Source of the DNA: Gammaproteobacteria bacterium
Lineage (GTDB): Bacteria; Pseudomonadota; Gammaproteobacteria; UBA4575
Length of the DNA stretch: 48,293 bases
Reading direction: 5' to 3'
NCBI GenBank assembly: GCA_026710875.1
Contig: JAPOQE010000018.1
Coordinates: forward strand, 1 to 48,293
Shown: positions 36,054 through 45,401 of the stretch, in pieces
Layout of the letters: each line of letters opens with the position of its first letter
How positions within the stretch are numbered: the stretch's first letter is position 1
The notes under the pieces: generated by a model
Told to the model about the DNA's origin: nothing
The model's input: only the letters and a program-made list of their open reading frames with translations
Databases searched by the model: none
Position numbers and translations under genes: made by a program

Positions 36054-36971
36054 ATGACAGTGAGTAAGAAGTCAGATCGCCGAAAATGGAACTGTTATAT
36101 TTCGGCACCAATAGGCACAAATATCGAAAATATTCGTTCTTCTCTGTTAGAACGAAAAGTACAGTTACTTCTTCCTAACGACATAGATGATGGTCATGAC
36201 CTGTACCCAAATGTCCTAGATTTAATTACTAATGCTGATCTTGTTGTCGGTGTACTTACACGGGAGCGTCGATCAGAGTCGGTTATATTTGAGGTTGGTC
36301 AAGCAGTCGCTCTTGGTCGCCAAATTGTCGTATTTGCCCCTCCAAAGAGCAGATCTATACCTTTTAATCTTCAACAATTTCTAGTCTTGCGCATAAGTCT
36401 CCTGAATCGCAAGGCGATTGATTTTGCATTCGACCAAGTTTTATCAGCACCTTCTTCTCCAAAAAAGTTAGAAAAGATGGGAGTACACAATACCCGCAGT
36501 ATGGGAGCACACATCGACAAATTTCTACAAAAAATACAAACAGCTGCAGTCGCTAATGATGGAGTAAGGTTTGAAAAAATTATAACTCAGGCAATACGAG
36601 AATCAGGTGTTGAAATTGCCGTGGAAGCACCCTTGAATAGTCGTAAGGCGGACCTCGTAGTCTGGTCAGACATATTCCAAAGTATGTTTGGGCACCCCCT
36701 TCTAGTTGAAATGAAAGTAAAGCTTCGATGTGAAGAGCATGCTAGGGGCATACTTAGACAATGTGCTCAAATGACTGCAGAGTCTGGAGCAACATGGAGC
36801 CTGTTGATTTATGGTGATGGTCCATCAATGACTAAAATCTCATGGACTTCAATCGCTCCCACTGTTCTCACAATTGCAGCGGACGACCTCTTGAGCAAGA
36901 TGCGTAATCAGTCATTTGTTAATATCGTCAGGAATCTTCGCAATCAGCGAGTGCATTGTGGAATTTCCTGA
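36054..36971 (+). CDS. TIR/deoxyribosyltransferase-like domain fused to a PD-(D/E)XK nuclease
   Basis: A 305-aa two-domain protein. Residues 13-130 have the flavodoxin-like fold of nucleoside deoxyribosyltransferases and TIR-like NADases: CYISAPIG at the first strand, ITNADLVVGVLT, and Glu80 in IFEVGQAVALGR, matching the family's catalytic Glu. Residues 170-260 form a restriction-nuclease domain: Glu174 in FEKIITQAI, Asp200 in KADLVVW, and Glu219-Met-Lys221 in LLVEMKVKL. The stop overlaps the next start (TGATG at 36969-36973), so the two genes are coupled, and the partner is a second nuclease. I infer a defence unit in which the first domain senses or makes a nucleotide signal, or degrades NAD or nucleosides, and the nuclease domains cut. 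Confidence 0.68.
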   Translation: MTVSKKSDRRKWNCYISAPIGTNIENIRSSLLERKVQLLLPNDIDDGHDLYPNVLDLITNADLVVGVLTRERRSESVIFEVGQAVALGRQIVVFAPPKSRSIPFNLQQFLVLRISLLNRKAIDFAFDQVLSAPSSPKKLEKMGVHNTRSMGAHIDKFLQKIQTAAVANDGVRFEKIITQAIRESGVEIAVEAPLNSRKADLVVWSDIFQSMFGHPLLVEMKVKLRCEEHARGILRQCAQMTAESGATWSLLIYGDGPSMTKISWTSIAPTVLTIAADDLLSKMRNQSFVNIVRNLRNQRVHCGIS

Positions 36972-37504
36972 TGCCTGTGATTAATAGACAGGAATTGGAA
37001 GAGTTTATCCGTACAGGAGAAAATGCTCCAAACACTACTGAACAAGGCCGGGCATTAGAGGAGCTTATTTGCTCGCTATTTGCACTAGTACCAGGCATCA
37101 CTATCACACATCGCAATGCACTAAATGTTTTTAATACTGAAGAGATAGATGTTGCGTTGTGGAATGACTGCGATGATGCCGGATTGAGTTTTCTCCCCAA
37201 CATTATTCTCGTGGAATGTAAAAATTGGTCCGTCCGGATTGGTAGTGAAGAGGTCAGCTGGTTTGATACCAAGCTACGGCATAGGGGGCTGGATTTCGGA
37301 ATTTTGATTTCACCTAAGGGAATTACTGGCAACCAAGATAATCTCTCTGCAGCACATAGCATAATTTCTAAAGCTCTTGCAGAAAGGCGTCGACTCGTAG
37401 TTCTTACAACAAACGAAATCCTAGAACTAGGGAATACAGATGGCCTTTCTCACTTGATCAAAGTGAAGCTTTGCAATCTTGCTGTAAATGGCGCTCTCGC
37501 TTGA
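36971..37504 (+). CDS. Mrr-like PD-(D/E)XK nuclease coupled to the TIR-like gene
   Basis: A 177-aa protein from ATG 36971. The fold core is complete: Glu24 and Glu30 in EQGRALEEL, Asp60 in EEIDVAL, and Glu82-Cys-Lys84 in ILVECKNW, followed by the typical SEEVSWFDTKLRHRGLDFGILIS. This resembles Mrr-type and type IV restriction nuclease domains. The TGATG overlap with the upstream gene sets the start and implies balanced expression of the two proteins, which may form a heteromer. The protein ends soon after the nuclease fold, so target recognition would have to come from the partner. Confidence 0.75.
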   Translation: MPVINRQELEEFIRTGENAPNTTEQGRALEELICSLFALVPGITITHRNALNVFNTEEIDVALWNDCDDAGLSFLPNIILVECKNWSVRIGSEEVSWFDTKLRHRGLDFGILISPKGITGNQDNLSAAHSIISKALAERRRLVVLTTNEILELGNTDGLSHLIKVKLCNLAVNGALA

Positions 37505-38074
37505 ATGGTTGATTACAAAATACCTTTGTTGTGCATTATAAAGTCTGCGGGATATGTCTAATGATGAGAATATACTCATGACAAAAAGAGAAAGTGCTGC
37601 TGTGTATAGTGTGCTGAATCTGACCGATCAGAGAGAAGTGTGACATCATCGCTTTGATGGAGGTAGATAGGTTCTTATCAGACAAGTACTGTTTTATCAA
37701 GTTTGGGTCTCACAAAGTTTATTTGGTAGTGCGATTAAAGAAATTATCGATTATCTAGGGAAGCGTTATGGACTGAATTTCGTCAAGTTGGAGTTCTCTG
37801 AGATAAAACTTTGAGTAGGGGCACCTGGTTACTTTGAGCGCCAAACTTTTCAAACACTGTGAAAAAACTACATTGTTAAAACACAGTCATAACTTTTGTA
37901 GAGGACTATGCTAGTAGGCACAATAAATCCTGAAGAAGAGTCAGGAAACCCTATGCCGGACGAATCTAAGCTCTGTGCCGCTATTGAGTCTACCAATTTC
38001 TCTACAGATTCTAAGGTGGGCCTCACTTCGTGAGGCTGCAATTTCGACGATCCCTCACACCTAGGGTGAGAAGT
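37505..38074. other. Intergenic region between convergent genes, with a possible gene remnant
   Basis: About 570 bases. One frame (about 37665-37815) reads a protein-like tail VLFYQVWVSQSLFGSAIKEI and continues IDYLGKRYGLNFVKLEF to a stop, without a usable start, so it may be the decayed end of a lost gene. At the right end lies the hairpin at 38020-38036. Confidence 0.35.
38020..38036. terminator. Perfect hairpin between convergent genes
   Basis: GCCTCAC at 38020-38026 and GTGAGGC at 38030-38036 form a 7-bp stem with loop TTC. It is about 40 bases after the stop of the minus-strand ATPase gene. No long T-run is present on either side, so termination strength is uncertain. Confidence 0.45.
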
Positions 38075-41000
38075 TTACATCTTATCGAATACGACACCGA
38101 CCACCTCTCGAACACGAAGCAGCATTGGACCGGGTTGTTCCGGATCCGTCGAAAGGCGGACCATTTCTTCGGCCCCAGTTTTGTCCAGACTTTCAAGTAT
38201 GACTGATTTGGCATCCAGCACTCGCAAGCGCTTGAAGAATGCACAGTCTTCACTATCTTCTGCGATGACAGGTTTACCATCCAATTCGTATAGCGCCTTC
38301 GCTAGATCATCCCTCGCAGACTTGGCTAGCAGGTACTGTTGATCCAATGCAATCGGTTCGGCACTGCTTCCTTGAACTTCGAAGACATCCGTATTTGCAA
38401 TGAGATTTGCCACCATTCGATTATCAGCCGCCAGACATGTAACTTCGGTGTCTGGACCGATCCTATCTCCCGGTTGAAGCTGATCAGCTGCGAACAAAAC
38501 TCCGATGATCTTGTGCCGATTGGCACCTTTAGCACGTGATATAACGGCTGGTGGGACCTCTCTCGGATTCGACGACGAGGCGGCAAGGACAGCTAAGGCT
38601 GGTGTTGCCTTGTACTCTAGCCATCGTCGGGCAACCCGGTGTGTGCCACGATCTTCTATGACCAGGTTGGGAGCACGACACTGACCATCCAAGCGGGTTA
38701 GCAGAATGTCTCCAACCCGGGCAACCGGAGAAAGTGTGTCTTTTTCAAGACGGTACGCAGCTCGAGCACTTAGGTTGACTGTACCGCCATTGTTCTGAGG
38801 ATAAATTCGGATGGCAGAGGCGGCTCGCCCATCTGAATAGGCCGATACTCGCCCAAGTATTTCTGGCTGGACGGCAGCAAGAACGACGGAACGGGACGGT
38901 GTGTGATTGCAATTCGCAGGAAGATGAATCGCGGCAGATTCGCCGATAATGGACTTCTGCAGAAACCGATACTCTTCCCAAATCTTACGAATGGCAGGAA
39001 ATAGTGTCTCGCGCCAGAATTCATAGGCTTGTTTCGCCTCACGGACGGTTATTGTCTCCGAGACCGAGTGATGTGGTTCACTCAGTTGGCTAAACTTACA
39101 GGGATATGACGATTTAACAGCCACTAGTTCACCGAAAATTTTGTCTCCATAGGGTGGTTGTTTGCTAGCATTCCGATTTGCAATCCATTCGATCATACGC
39201 CCGAGTGTTGCTTCTGGCTGCCTGACAAATATTGGATCAAAGGATTGGATTGAATGTTTTAATAGTGTCTCGGCCAACACTCGGATATCACCGATCATAG
39301 AACGCGCACGATCATCCGAATTCTCCGCTATCATCTTGTCGAAGCGAACCTTGGCGAAATCGCCTTCCACTATTTGTGCAGGTTGGGACCACGGATGGCC
39401 TGCTTCCATTGCAAGCATCCTGATCTCATGCATGGCCGTCATCTCTAATGCAAATGGCATGCTGTGCGTTGTTACTAGGAGTTGGCAAGATTGACGCTTT
39501 CTCAGACCATCTGAAGAACTCAAGAACTGAGCCCACCCTTTCAAGTTACGGCTATCAAAGGTTATCTGCGGATCGTCCAAGACAATGAGTTCAAATGGGC
39601 AGTGTCCCAATTCTTTGATAGCTCGGTCCCGGATTGCAAAAACGAACGACCACAAAATTCCTCGCATCCAAGAAACATTTGCTAATAGAGAGGCATCGAT
39701 TCGCCAGTTCAAATTGCTGCCGAGTTTAGCTTGAAAGGACAGCGATTGCCGGCCCCGAAACTCTGAAACCTCTGCCTTCTGGTAGCTAAGCGCTTCCGGA
39801 TTATAAATTTGCTGATGAATTATTTTCACCATGCCGGAGACATCGTCGATTGTCTGTCGGGTAGTTAAATTTACAAGACTTCGAAGCTTCCGAAGCGGTT
39901 TTATTGCATCTGCAATTTCCTCCCGCAACGCTTGGCGCTTAACGATTGCGTTGTATTTGTCTGCGATGGCCAGTGCCTGCTCAACTTTGTTACTTGCTGA
40001 GCGAAATGGCTCCACGCCATCAATCACGCCTTTGAGTTGGAGGATGCGAGTGGTAAGTGACTGATCTTCTTTTTTTGAGAACAGACGGGCCCAGCCATCG
40101 CGAAAGATTTGAAGAGACTGTTGCCAGTTCTCGGCCGCTTGGATGGTGCTGTTCAGGTGATCGAGAAACCTTGTGACTCGTGCTTCGTCCTCATCATTTG
40201 CTGGTTCCGATAGGTTGGAACCAAACTCGACTTCTTTGATGTCAGTGAAGGCCATATCCAGAGTGTTTTGAGCGATCTCGGCAAATCCAGGCAGGGATTG
40301 GGCGATATGTGGAGCCTTGACAAAGTTCGATAGCACCTCATCCTGAATGTTCTGCTTTATAGCGAAGCACTTGACCTGCATGAATTGGTCAGGAATCACG
40401 TTTCGGGAGGCTTGCCTGACATTCCCTTCAATCCGTCGACAAGCATCGGCAAGCCGGGTCTGAGCAGCTTCAGCCTCCAATTTAAGGGTACGGAGATCCT
40501 CAACCAAACTTTGGTGCTTAGCATTCTTTAGTGACTGCTCGCACAACGGGCACAGCGGGTCGTCACGGTCTTTGAAATGTATTGCTGCTACGGCTTTGAG
40601 CCGCAGCAGAGTGTCTTCCTTCTGCAGGACGGACCATTTGACAGCATCGGCTAGATCACTTCGTGCGACTTCCAATGTAGATTTTAGGATTTCGAAATCT
40701 TGTTCTCCAACCCGTTCGGAAAGGGTTGTTATACCTTTGAGATTTGCGGGCAAGTTTATTGGTTCATTCCAGCGCACGGCGTCCAGATGCAGTCGATTGA
40801 CTGTGTCCACGACGGATTGTCGGTGTTTAGCTTGATCGGGATCGAAACCTTCGAATGCTAGGTCTGCAAGCGCTTGAAATCCTTCTGCCTGTTTGCGGAT
40901 CAAGTCCTCTTTCGCATCACATAGATCCTTCAAGCGTTCGTCAGGAACTGGACTATTGACTTTGATGTCGACAGTCAAATCAAGCCCAGTGTCTAGCTCT

Positions 41001-41965
41001 TTAATTTTCTCCTGCGCCTTTTCTAGGAGCTCATTAGTATCTTTCCTCTTTTTATCCGAGTCATTGTCACTGGCGTATTTTAAAAATCGCTGACTTCTAT
41101 GACAGAGTCTGTCTACAAGACTAGCTACATCAAGCAACGGATCCAGACCGATCAGTTGGCGGATCAGGCCCACGAGCTGGTCATTATCGTCAGACTTAGG
41201 CATACGGATGTGCTGAATACGCATGGGCATCAGTAACCCGGTTTCGATGAGGGTAGGGACAGTAGTCAGTCTAGAGTCAATTGACACCTCTTCTTCAAGT
41301 GCTCCAGGATCACCATAAAGACGGCGCCTTGCCTCGGCCTCCTCTTCGTCACTCTCATTGCCGAATGTTAGTCTGACCGAGACGTCCACAGGTGCGCGGT
41401 CACTTCCCCAACTGCCCGGATAAGCTGCGATCGGAGGCCAATCTCCTAGCTTGCCCCCCTCATCGGACATCACAGGCTCTTGACGTGTGGGTTTGTCCAA
41501 AATGCCGTATTGATCACGGTGGATTCTGCCAGTCATGGCAAACAGCACCGCATTGGCTAGCGAACTCTTGCCACAGCCGTTTTGACCTTCGATACAAGAG
41601 TCTCGACTTGCCACATCAAACTCAAAGATGTCATTGGGCGCAGCGTTTAAACCGCCAAACCCCCGGGTCTCAACCTTTTTCAGTCGCCAAGATCTGGAAT
41701 CCTTCTTAGCCTCCTCAACATCACCCATCCCTACGGGCTGCGGCTCCATCTCGTTTGGACTCTCACGAAATGCGGCCTCAAGCGCATCAAAGAACTTCGT
41801 GTTCTTCACAAGAGTGTCGACAGTTGATGACTGAAGATGGTCGAAGACGACTTCTACTAGCCGTCGTCCATGAAGAGCATTCAATTCGATGGAATCCCCA
41901 ACCTTCGAATCAATGTATATGGTACTCCCCGTCAGCAAGGCTTCTTCAATTTCTTCGCGTGTCAT
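38075..41965 (-). CDS. Rad50/SMC-like ATPase with zinc hook and an S24/LexA-like C-terminus
   Basis: A 1296-aa protein. Walker A is GQNGCGKSS at 127-135. Long coiled-coil stretches flank a CPLC motif near residue 470 (DPLCPLCEQSL), the zinc hook of Rad50-type proteins. The second ATPase half has FELIVLDDPQITFDS near 795 (Walker B) and LLVTTHS soon after. Residues ~950-1050 are unassigned. From ~1080 the pattern VARVGDILLTRLDGQ ... LAASSSNPREVPP ... HKIIGVLF resembles the S24 peptidase fold of LexA and phage repressors. The catalytic Lys position seems to be Arg and the Ser is not evident. Such ATPases sense or process DNA ends. It stands alone, with no separate nuclease next to it, suggesting a single-protein defence system. 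The tail assignment is tentative. Confidence 0.75.
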   Translation of the reverse strand: MTREEIEEALLTGSTIYIDSKVGDSIELNALHGRRLVEVVFDHLQSSTVDTLVKNTKFFDALEAAFRESPNEMEPQPVGMGDVEEAKKDSRSWRLKKVETRGFGGLNAAPNDIFEFDVASRDSCIEGQNGCGKSSLANAVLFAMTGRIHRDQYGILDKPTRQEPVMSDEGGKLGDWPPIAAYPGSWGSDRAPVDVSVRLTFGNESDEEEAEARRRLYGDPGALEEEVSIDSRLTTVPTLIETGLLMPMRIQHIRMPKSDDNDQLVGLIRQLIGLDPLLDVASLVDRLCHRSQRFLKYASDNDSDKKRKDTNELLEKAQEKIKELDTGLDLTVDIKVNSPVPDERLKDLCDAKEDLIRKQAEGFQALADLAFEGFDPDQAKHRQSVVDTVNRLHLDAVRWNEPINLPANLKGITTLSERVGEQDFEILKSTLEVARSDLADAVKWSVLQKEDTLLRLKAVAAIHFKDRDDPLCPLCEQSLKNAKHQSLVEDLRTLKLEAEAAQTRLADACRRIEGNVRQASRNVIPDQFMQVKCFAIKQNIQDEVLSNFVKAPHIAQSLPGFAEIAQNTLDMAFTDIKEVEFGSNLSEPANDEDEARVTRFLDHLNSTIQAAENWQQSLQIFRDGWARLFSKKEDQSLTTRILQLKGVIDGVEPFRSASNKVEQALAIADKYNAIVKRQALREEIADAIKPLRKLRSLVNLTTRQTIDDVSGMVKIIHQQIYNPEALSYQKAEVSEFRGRQSLSFQAKLGSNLNWRIDASLLANVSWMRGILWSFVFAIRDRAIKELGHCPFELIVLDDPQITFDSRNLKGWAQFLSSSDGLRKRQSCQLLVTTHSMPFALEMTAMHEIRMLAMEAGHPWSQPAQIVEGDFAKVRFDKMIAENSDDRARSMIGDIRVLAETLLKHSIQSFDPIFVRQPEATLGRMIEWIANRNASKQPPYGDKIFGELVAVKSSYPCKFSQLSEPHHSVSETITVREAKQAYEFWRETLFPAIRKIWEEYRFLQKSIIGESAAIHLPANCNHTPSRSVVLAAVQPEILGRVSAYSDGRAASAIRIYPQNNGGTVNLSARAAYRLEKDTLSPVARVGDILLTRLDGQCRAPNLVIEDRGTHRVARRWLEYKATPALAVLAASSSNPREVPPAVISRAKGANRHKIIGVLFAADQLQPGDRIGPDTEVTCLAADNRMVANLIANTDVFEVQGSSAEPIALDQQYLLAKSARDDLAKALYELDGKPVIAEDSEDCAFFKRLRVLDAKSVILESLDKTGAEEMVRLSTDPEQPGPMLLRVREVVGVVFDKM

Positions 41966-42241
41966 TCCTGCGCTCCTGTACTGATCAACTTACAAATTAT
42001 TTGAAGTCACGGCCCATAGAAGTGGCTTAGTGTTACTTGTATTTTCTGTTCTAGCATCAAACCAAATCTTTATCGGCTGCATCGGCGTAATCGACAATGA
42101 GCGGTTTGCGAGAGTAGACCGTAATTGATACCCAATTTACCACGTACGGTGCTCTCAGATTGCTTATCAAGTACAGTAGTAAATAACGGTTCTGTCGTCA
42201 CGAACAGGAGCAAATGGAAATGATCGTTATGAGTTAGCAGG

Positions 42242-43111
42242 ATGCGACATCATTATCTACCTGAATTTTTGCTTAAACGCTGGGCAGAAACAACAGCAGA
42301 CAAAAAAGTCGAAGTTTTTCAACTGGACATTCCAAGAATTCCGTCTAAACGTCGTAGACCAAAGCACACTGGCTTCGAGCAAGACTTATATGCATTAACC
42401 CATGATCAAGTAGCTGGTCTCGAAAAACAACATGTAGAGACTAATATTCTGAAGCACGTAGATAACGAAGCAGCAAAAGTGCTGAACAAAATATTGATTG
42501 GAGGTCTAGGTAGCCTTACTAAGACAGACAATACTCATTGGATAATTTTCTTAATGTCACTCAGGGTTCGTAGACCAGAATTTATAAACTATCTCAAGTA
42601 TGGTGAGCCCGATGAATTTAAAGCAACTCTCATTGAGAGTCCTGAAAAGTATATTGCTAAATCAGGTGACTCTGACCCACACGCATTGGCAGAACATGCA
42701 GAAAAGGAGAATCCAGGGATTACTGATAACTTTGGGATGGTGTACTTTGGGCATATGATTACCGAACCAGATATAGCAATGAAGATAGGCCGCATGACAT
42801 GGAGCCTATATCATTTCAAAAAGCTAAAAAATCACCTGTTGCTTTCTGATGATCCACTAATACTTACTGAAAAAAGTATAGATCATCCCGATTTGATAAT
42901 TATGTTGCCTCTCAGTCCAGATAAAGTGTTTATAGCTACCAAGGCGCATCACGCTACACGCTGGCTAAGTCAACATCGAGCTAAGGATGTGTTGACATAT
43001 ATAAACGAGTGGTCACTTTTGCAGTCAAAGAAACGCATAATTGCTCGCAATAAGTCTCCACACAGATTTATTCTTAACCGCAATAATAAACGGCGCATGA
43101 AGAATAAATAA
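42242..43111 (+). CDS. DUF4238-like protein
   Basis: A 289-aa protein whose start (RHHYLPEFLLKRWAE) is the hallmark of the DUF4238 family. It continues with the usual YALTHDQ and NEAAKVLNKI sections and a late LSDDPLIL strand. Its function is unknown; members occur often next to defence genes. It is divergent from the Rad50-like ATPase, with 276 bases between. It is the last gene of low-GC, island-like composition before the chromosomal flank. Confidence 0.75.
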   Translation: MRHHYLPEFLLKRWAETTADKKVEVFQLDIPRIPSKRRRPKHTGFEQDLYALTHDQVAGLEKQHVETNILKHVDNEAAKVLNKILIGGLGSLTKTDNTHWIIFLMSLRVRRPEFINYLKYGEPDEFKATLIESPEKYIAKSGDSDPHALAEHAEKENPGITDNFGMVYFGHMITEPDIAMKIGRMTWSLYHFKKLKNHLLLSDDPLILTEKSIDHPDLIIMLPLSPDKVFIATKAHHATRWLSQHRAKDVLTYINEWSLLQSKKRIIARNKSPHRFILNRNNKRRMKNK

Positions 43112-43206
43112 CAAAAATGGATCAATACTGATGCATTTGGTCAAGCCGTGATCTCAGACCGGGAGACAGTGGCTACAATGGGTCGTCTATTTAGACTTCC
43201 TGGATC

Positions 43207-43980
43207 GTGCAAATTTGGTGGGTCGATTTGAAACTGGCCGCTTTGGTATTTGATGTGGATGGCACAATTGCCGAGACAGAAGAAGCTCACCGTCAATCAT
43301 TTAATCACGCCTTCATACAGGAAGGGTTGAGTTGGCACTGGTCAACTGAACTGTATAGTGAATTACTCGTGGTGACGGGTGGTCAAGAGCGCATTCGCCA
43401 CTATCTCACTCACTACTCGCCTGAACTTAAAGCACCGGACTGCCTGCCTGACTTCATTGAGGGTCTTCATAAAATCAAGACAAGAAAATTTCATGAGGCT
43501 TTGTCATCGGGTCGGATTCCGTTGCGCCCCGGTGTAAAACGCCTGATCCAGGAGATGCGCGCTGCCGACGTTCGTCTGGGTATTGCCACCACGACAACCC
43601 ACAGCAATGTGATTACTCTACTCGAGACGAGTATGGAGCCGGATGCTCCTGGGTGGTTCGATGTAATCGCCGCAGGGGATGTGGTTCCAAGGAAAAAACC
43701 TGCACCCGATGTCTACCATTTAGCTTTGCAGGAACTGGGTGGAGTCCCGGATGCGTGCTTGGTGATTGAAGATTCGCAAAACGGACTGAGATCCGCGCTC
43801 GATGCCGGACTCAAGACCGTAATCACGGTCAGCCAGTACACTCAAACCCATAATTTCAGTGGAGCCAGTCTCGTGGTGGACCATCTTGGGGAACCGGATA
43901 TGCCATCCACCGCCTCCAAAGGAAGCTTGAATGCAAGCCGCTGTATTGATCTCAACTTGCTGGAAAGTCTGCTCTGCTGA
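43207..43980 (+). CDS. cbbY: HAD-family phosphatase, CbbY-like
   Basis: A 257-aa haloacid-dehalogenase hydrolase. Motif I is VFDVDGTIAETE (nucleophile Asp and acid/base Asp), motif II is LGIATTTTHSN, the Lys motif is PRKKPAPDVY, and motif IV is CLVIEDSQNGLRSALDAG. CbbY-type enzymes dephosphorylate sugar by-products such as xylulose-1,5-bisphosphate that inhibit RuBisCO. The gene therefore suggests a Calvin-cycle organism, though no other cbb gene is visible. I give the GTG at 43207; a TTG at 43228 would give the more usual short N-terminus. GC content rises here, so this is probably native chromosome, and the island ends before it. Confidence 0.75.
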   Translation: MQIWWVDLKLAALVFDVDGTIAETEEAHRQSFNHAFIQEGLSWHWSTELYSELLVVTGGQERIRHYLTHYSPELKAPDCLPDFIEGLHKIKTRKFHEALSSGRIPLRPGVKRLIQEMRAADVRLGIATTTTHSNVITLLETSMEPDAPGWFDVIAAGDVVPRKKPAPDVYHLALQELGGVPDACLVIEDSQNGLRSALDAGLKTVITVSQYTQTHNFSGASLVVDHLGEPDMPSTASKGSLNASRCIDLNLLESLLC

Positions 43981-44344
43981 ACTCATGGCAACTCGTCATT
44001 GGCGGGCAAACCCAGGTTCCAGTGGGTCAGTACCAGCAGGGCATCTGCATCCATCGTCTGTATTATTTATTGGGTTAGAGATAAGCAGCCATGAGTACTG
44101 GGTTTCTGGCTGGATTCATTGGTTTTATCGAAAATTGCCAGTATGCTGGTCTTGGGCCACAATGATCGTTGAACCCGCAATGTGCTCTACTAGTTCATCT
44201 AGGACCTGAAGAAAGCCGACTAAGCACGAAGAGGGCCTCGAGACTCCAGGGCCTGAGATGGCTGTGAACTTTCTAAAAAGTGGTTCCAAACACCCTGAAT
44301 TCACGATATAGTTACTTGTTTGGCAATTGCAAGGTACTGAGTTA
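43981..44344. other. Intergenic region before tRNA-Trp, nothing recognised
   Basis: About 360 bases without a supported gene. In many related genomes tuf lies just before tRNA-Trp and secE; it is not here. The promoter of the tRNA-secE-nusG transcript must lie at the right end of this stretch. Confidence 0.45.
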
Positions 44345-44420
44345 AGGCCAGTAGCTCAATTGGCAGAGCGGCGGTCTCCAAAACCGCAGGTTGGGGGTTC
44401 GATTCCCTCCTGGCCTGCCA
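44345..44420 (+). tRNA. trpT: tRNA-Trp (anticodon CCA)
   Basis: Complete cloverleaf of 76 nt with encoded CCA. Acceptor stem AGGCCAG (44345-44351) pairs with CTGGCCT (44410-44416), discriminator G. The anticodon stem GCGGT/ACCGC encloses loop CTCCAAA with anticodon CCA at 44378-44380. The T-loop is TTCGATT. It lies just before secE, as in other gammaproteobacteria. Confidence 0.97.
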
Positions 44421-44475
44421 GTAACGGATGCGCTCAAGAGCTACTTACTCGACAGGTATAAATTTTAGGCAGGAC

Positions 44476-44844
44476 ATGGCAGGAAAAGCTGACGTTACTG
44501 CAGGCAGCGTGGACACCCTGAAATTGGCCGTTTCGGCAGGGATAGTGGGTGCCAGCTTGCTCGCATTCTATATATTTTCGGACCTGCCACTGCTGTACCG
44601 TGTGCTGGGCATCGTGGCGGGCGTGGTCCTTGCAGCGGTCGTGGCACTGACCACGGAGCGTGGACGCGCGTTTGCAGGCTTCATGCAGGATGCGCGCACT
44701 GAAGTGCGCAAAATGGTGTGGCCCACACGTATAGAGACCTTGCAGACAACACTCGTGGTACTTGTAGTCGTGATCATTCTTGCACTGTTTTTATGGCTCG
44801 TGGATCGCGGACTAACCTCTTTAATACAGCTCGTAATCAGGTAA
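44476..44844 (+). CDS. secE: Preprotein translocase subunit SecE
   Basis: A 122-aa membrane protein with three hydrophobic segments ([34 protein letters not shown] and [20 protein letters not shown]). The conserved amphipathic part [17 protein letters not shown] comes before the last helix. SecE stabilises the SecYEG channel in the inner membrane. The ATG at 44476 follows AGGCAGG; a farther upstream start would add residues not seen in SecE. nusG begins ten bases after its stop, as usual. Confidence 0.95.
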   Translation: MAGKADVTAGSVDTLKLAVSAGIVGASLLAFYIFSDLPLLYRVLGIVAGVVLAAVVALTTERGRAFAGFMQDARTEVRKMVWPTRIETLQTTLVVLVVVIILALFLWLVDRGLTSLIQLVIR

Positions 44845-44854
44845 AGGCAGGCAG

Positions 44855-45388
44855 ATGGCGATGCATTGGTATGTTGTGCATGCATATTCCGGGTTTGAGC
44901 ACCAGGTGAAGCGCTCATTGGCGGAACGGATCGAGCGATTCGAAATGCAGGACAAGTTTGGCGAGATCCTGGTCCCTGTCGAGGAAGTGGTCGAGATGCG
45001 GGAAGGGCAAAAGCGCCGCAGCGAACGGAAGTTTTTCCCGGGCTACGTGCTGATGAAGATGGAAATGAACGATGACACCTGGCATCTGGTCAAGGATTGT
45101 CCTAAAGTGCTCGGCTTCATTGGCGGCTCGACGGAGAAGCCCGCGCCCATCACAGAGAAAGAAGCCCAGAACATCAAGGAGCGCATGCAGGAAGGGGTGG
45201 AACAGCCCAAGCCCAAGGTCCTGTTTGAGCCCGGCGAGGTGGTGCGTGTCACCGATGGTCCGTTCAACGACTTCAACGGCGTCGTTGAGGAAGTGAACTA
45301 CGAGAAAAGCCGCATGCTGGTGGCCGTGCAGATATTTGGACGCTCGACCCCGGTCGAGCTCGGTTTTGGCCAGGTAGAAAAAGGTTAG
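44855..45388 (+). CDS. nusG: Transcription termination/antitermination protein NusG
   Basis: A 177-aa protein of normal length. The NGN domain starts with [18 protein letters not shown] and includes [20 protein letters not shown]; the C-terminal KOW domain is [22 protein letters not shown]. NusG binds RNA polymerase and links it to Rho, ribosomes and antitermination complexes. It is co-transcribed with secE. Confidence 0.97.
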   Translation: MAMHWYVVHAYSGFEHQVKRSLAERIERFEMQDKFGEILVPVEEVVEMREGQKRRSERKFFPGYVLMKMEMNDDTWHLVKDCPKVLGFIGGSTEKPAPITEKEAQNIKERMQEGVEQPKPKVLFEPGEVVRVTDGPFNDFNGVVEEVNYEKSRMLVAVQIFGRSTPVELGFGQVEKG

Positions 45389-45401
45389 GGAATAACAAGC
45401 G

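Noticed and set aside
38075-43111. Wadjet (JetABCD) or a RecN/SbcCD operon
   Set aside because: The ATPase stands alone; no JetA, JetB, JetD or SbcD-like nuclease gene is next to it.
43931-44209. 92-codon frame between cbbY and tRNA-Trp
   Set aside because: It starts inside cbbY in another frame, and its Ser/Trp-rich sequence does not look like a protein.
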